In this document: one piece after another, positions 62,307 through 64,000 of the stretch
How positions within the stretch are numbered: position 1 is the stretch's first letter
How the letters are laid out: each line of letters begins with the position of its first letter
From: Brevibacillus laterosporus LMG 15441
GTDB lineage: Bacteria; Bacillota; Bacilli; Brevibacillales; Brevibacillaceae
DNA: 64,000 nucleotides
NCBI RefSeq assembly: GCF_000219535.2
Contig: NZ_CP007806.1
Coordinates: forward strand, 212,501 to 276,500
Direction of reading: 5' to 3'
The notes under the pieces: model-generated
Databases searched by the model: none
What the model saw: only the letters and a program-made list of their open reading frames with translations
Told to the model about the DNA's origin: nothing
Program-made: the position numbers and the translations under genes

Positions 62307-64000
62307 ATGACAAAAGAGCATACCAATATCTGCCCCCACGATTGCTGGGACACCTGTAGTATGACAGTGACTGTCGATGAATCAGGAAAAGCAGTGAAAA
62401 TTCGCGGTAACAAAGAACACCCAGTAACCAAAGGCTTTCTGTGCATCAAGGTAAATAATTATTTAGAGCGGGTGTATCATCCAGACCGGATTTTATATCC
62501 CATGAAAAGAACAGGTAAAAAAGGGGAAGGGGTATTTGAACGAATTTCGTGGGAGGAAGCCATCCAGCTCATCACGGATAAATGGAAGGAAACCATTCGT
62601 CAATATGGAGCCGAGGCTGTCTTACCTTATAGCTATGCTGGTACTATGGGGTTGATTAACTACGACAGTATGGATCGACGTTTTTTTGGTAAAATGGGTG
62701 CTTCTCGTCTGGCTCGCACTTTATGCGCATCTGCTGCCTCAGCGGCTCTACACTCTGTATATGGAACCCGACTTGGTGTCGATCCAGAGGATATGGTACA
62801 TTCTCGCTTGATTATCGCATGGGGCACCAATACGCTTCATACAAACGTCCATCAGTTCCCAATTATGGAGGAAGCACGGAGGAATGGCGCTGTTTTGGTG
62901 GTCATTGATCCTTATAGGCATGAGACGGCAGAAAAGGCAGATATCCATTTGCAAATTAAACCAGGAACCGATAGCGCACTCGCACTGGGGATGATGCATG
63001 TACTAATTCAAAACGATCAGCTCGATCACGCATACATTGCCAGCCATCTACAAGGCTTTGAGGAGTTAAAGAAGCGCGTAAAACCATATACACCAGCTCA
63101 TGTAGCTAGCATTACGGGGCTTTCCGAGCAGGAGATCATTGAATTTACTCAATTATATGCAAGCACCAAGGCTTCTCTTATCCGTTGCGGATTTGGTCCA
63201 CAGCGTCATACGACTGGGGGAGAAATCATTCGTACATTGGCGGTACTTCCAGCATTAACAGGAGCCTGGCAGGAGCTAGGCGGAGGCTTTTTACTAGCCA
63301 ATATGGATGTCGGAATCAATTACGAGAATCTATATCGAGCAGATGTGTATGAAGGAAATCCGCGGGAAATAAACTGTGCGCAATTAGGCTCTGCTCTCTT
63401 ACAGCAAGACAATCCCGTAAAGGCTCTTTATGTCTATAACAGTAATCCAGCTTTAGTGACTCCTGATGCTAATAAGGTTACGGAGGGGCTACTCCGGGAT
63501 GATTTATTTACGGTAGTCCATGAGCAGCATATGACAAAAACCTGCCGATATGCAGATATTATCTTGCCTGCGACTACAACTCTGGAGCATTTGGATATTC
63601 ATACATCCTACTGGCATTTATATGTACAGTTAAACGAGCCTGCTATTGCCCCCTTAGGAGAAGCCAAATCTAATACGGAGACCTTCCGTTTGCTAGCCAA
63701 GGCGATGGGGTATACAGAAGACTGCTTTGCAGATAGCGATGAGGATTTAATTAGGCAGGCGTTGGATTCTACCCACCCGTTTCTTAACGGAATCACGTAT
63801 GAGACGCTTAAAGAAAAGAAATATCAGAAAGTATCATTTGAAGGAGATCATTTCTTTCCGTTTCAGCATGGCTTTTTAACGCCGAGTAAAAAGATCGAGG
63901 CACTAGCGCCACAGATGAAAGAGCTAGGCTTGGAGCCGTTGGTTAACTACACACCGCTTGAGCAAAAGGCGGAGGGCGCTGAGCAATATCCTTTGCACTT
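62307..64000 (+). CDS. Molybdopterin-dependent oxidoreductase (partial, runs off the window)
   Basis: The first 564 residues are present; the frame is open to the window end. The N-terminal [4Fe-4S] site is C9-x3-C13-x3-C17 ... C46 (ICPHDCWDTC; KGFLC). The Mo/W-bis-MGD oxidoreductase domain follows (WEEAIQLITDKWKETIRQYG; DPYRHETAEKADIHLQIKPG; TDSALALGMMHVL). The group resembles formate-dehydrogenase-H/BisC-like or acetylene-hydratase-like cytosolic enzymes; no Tat signal is present. The substrate cannot be assigned from this part. SD aaggagga. Confidence 0.9.
   Translation, partial: MTKEHTNICPHDCWDTCSMTVTVDESGKAVKIRGNKEHPVTKGFLCIKVNNYLERVYHPDRILYPMKRTGKKGEGVFERISWEEAIQLITDKWKETIRQYGAEAVLPYSYAGTMGLINYDSMDRRFFGKMGASRLARTLCASAASAALHSVYGTRLGVDPEDMVHSRLIIAWGTNTLHTNVHQFPIMEEARRNGAVLVVIDPYRHETAEKADIHLQIKPGTDSALALGMMHVLIQNDQLDHAYIASHLQGFEELKKRVKPYTPAHVASITGLSEQEIIEFTQLYASTKASLIRCGFGPQRHTTGGEIIRTLAVLPALTGAWQELGGGFLLANMDVGINYENLYRADVYEGNPREINCAQLGSALLQQDNPVKALYVYNSNPALVTPDANKVTEGLLRDDLFTVVHEQHMTKTCRYADIILPATTTLEHLDIHTSYWHLYVQLNEPAIAPLGEAKSNTETFRLLAKAMGYTEDCFADSDEDLIRQALDSTHPFLNGITYETLKEKKYQKVSFEGDHFFPFQHGFLTPSKKIEALAPQMKELGLEPLVNYTPLEQKAEGAEQYPLH

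Overview
The window reads as chromosome of a low-to-moderate G+C, spore-forming Firmicute. The gene order tRNA cluster - rocF - sigW - rsiW - cdaA - cdaR - glmM - glmS, the glmS ribozyme, AGGAGG-type Shine-Dalgarno (SD) sites, a Spo0E-like protein and SLH surface proteins point to the Paenibacillaceae. Brevibacillus (laterosporus-like) is my best guess. This is inferred from gene content and has not been tested by alignment.

1-10.6 kb is conserved core. It holds the 3' end of a 23S rRNA followed directly by ten tRNA genes (no 5S between), arginase, SigW with its autoregulatory promoter and anti-sigma factor, the c-di-AMP synthase module, and glmM and glmS, the latter behind a self-cleaving ribozyme.

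10.6-24.1 kb is an accessory and decaying region. It contains remnants of an XRE regulator, a serine recombinase and possibly a small toxin. It also has an intact RNPP-type quorum-sensing pair (HTH-TPR regulator plus a 45-residue exported peptide precursor), a Spo0E-like protein and orphan secreted proteins. An iron-uptake cassette, a scrambled type I restriction gene (hsdR), a broken IS3-family element and a gene interrupted by an in-frame amber codon complete it.

24.3-36.1 kb carries metal-responsive surface and transport genes. There are Fur boxes before a DoxX-like protein and a large Ig-like/SLH protein with 17 octapeptide repeats. A Zur box precedes a zinc metallochaperone and a zinc-independent L33. 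A LysR/MFS pair, YbaK and a serine hydrolase are also here.

36.4-47.8 kb is a propionate and branched-chain catabolism block. A cobalamin riboswitch with a terminator precedes the methylcitrate genes mmgD-mmgE-mmgF. A sigma-54 activator follows. Two sigma-54 promoters lie before acyl-CoA dehydrogenase - mmsB - mmsA and, in the opposite orientation, before a broken enoyl-CoA hydratase plus 3-hydroxyisobutyryl-CoA hydrolase. Valine carbon would flow through these enzymes to propionyl-CoA and then into the B12-independent methylcitrate cycle, which the riboswitch should shut off when B12 is available.

48-64 kb is mixed. It has a DUF418 membrane protein with a TetR regulator, a patch of gene remnants, an ArsR/MFS operon with two operators, and a cation/proton antiporter behind a structured leader. 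An acetamidase, anaerobic ribonucleotide reductase nrdDG with NrdR boxes, a TerD-related protein behind an attenuator-like hairpin, and a molybdopterin oxidoreductase running off the right edge follow.
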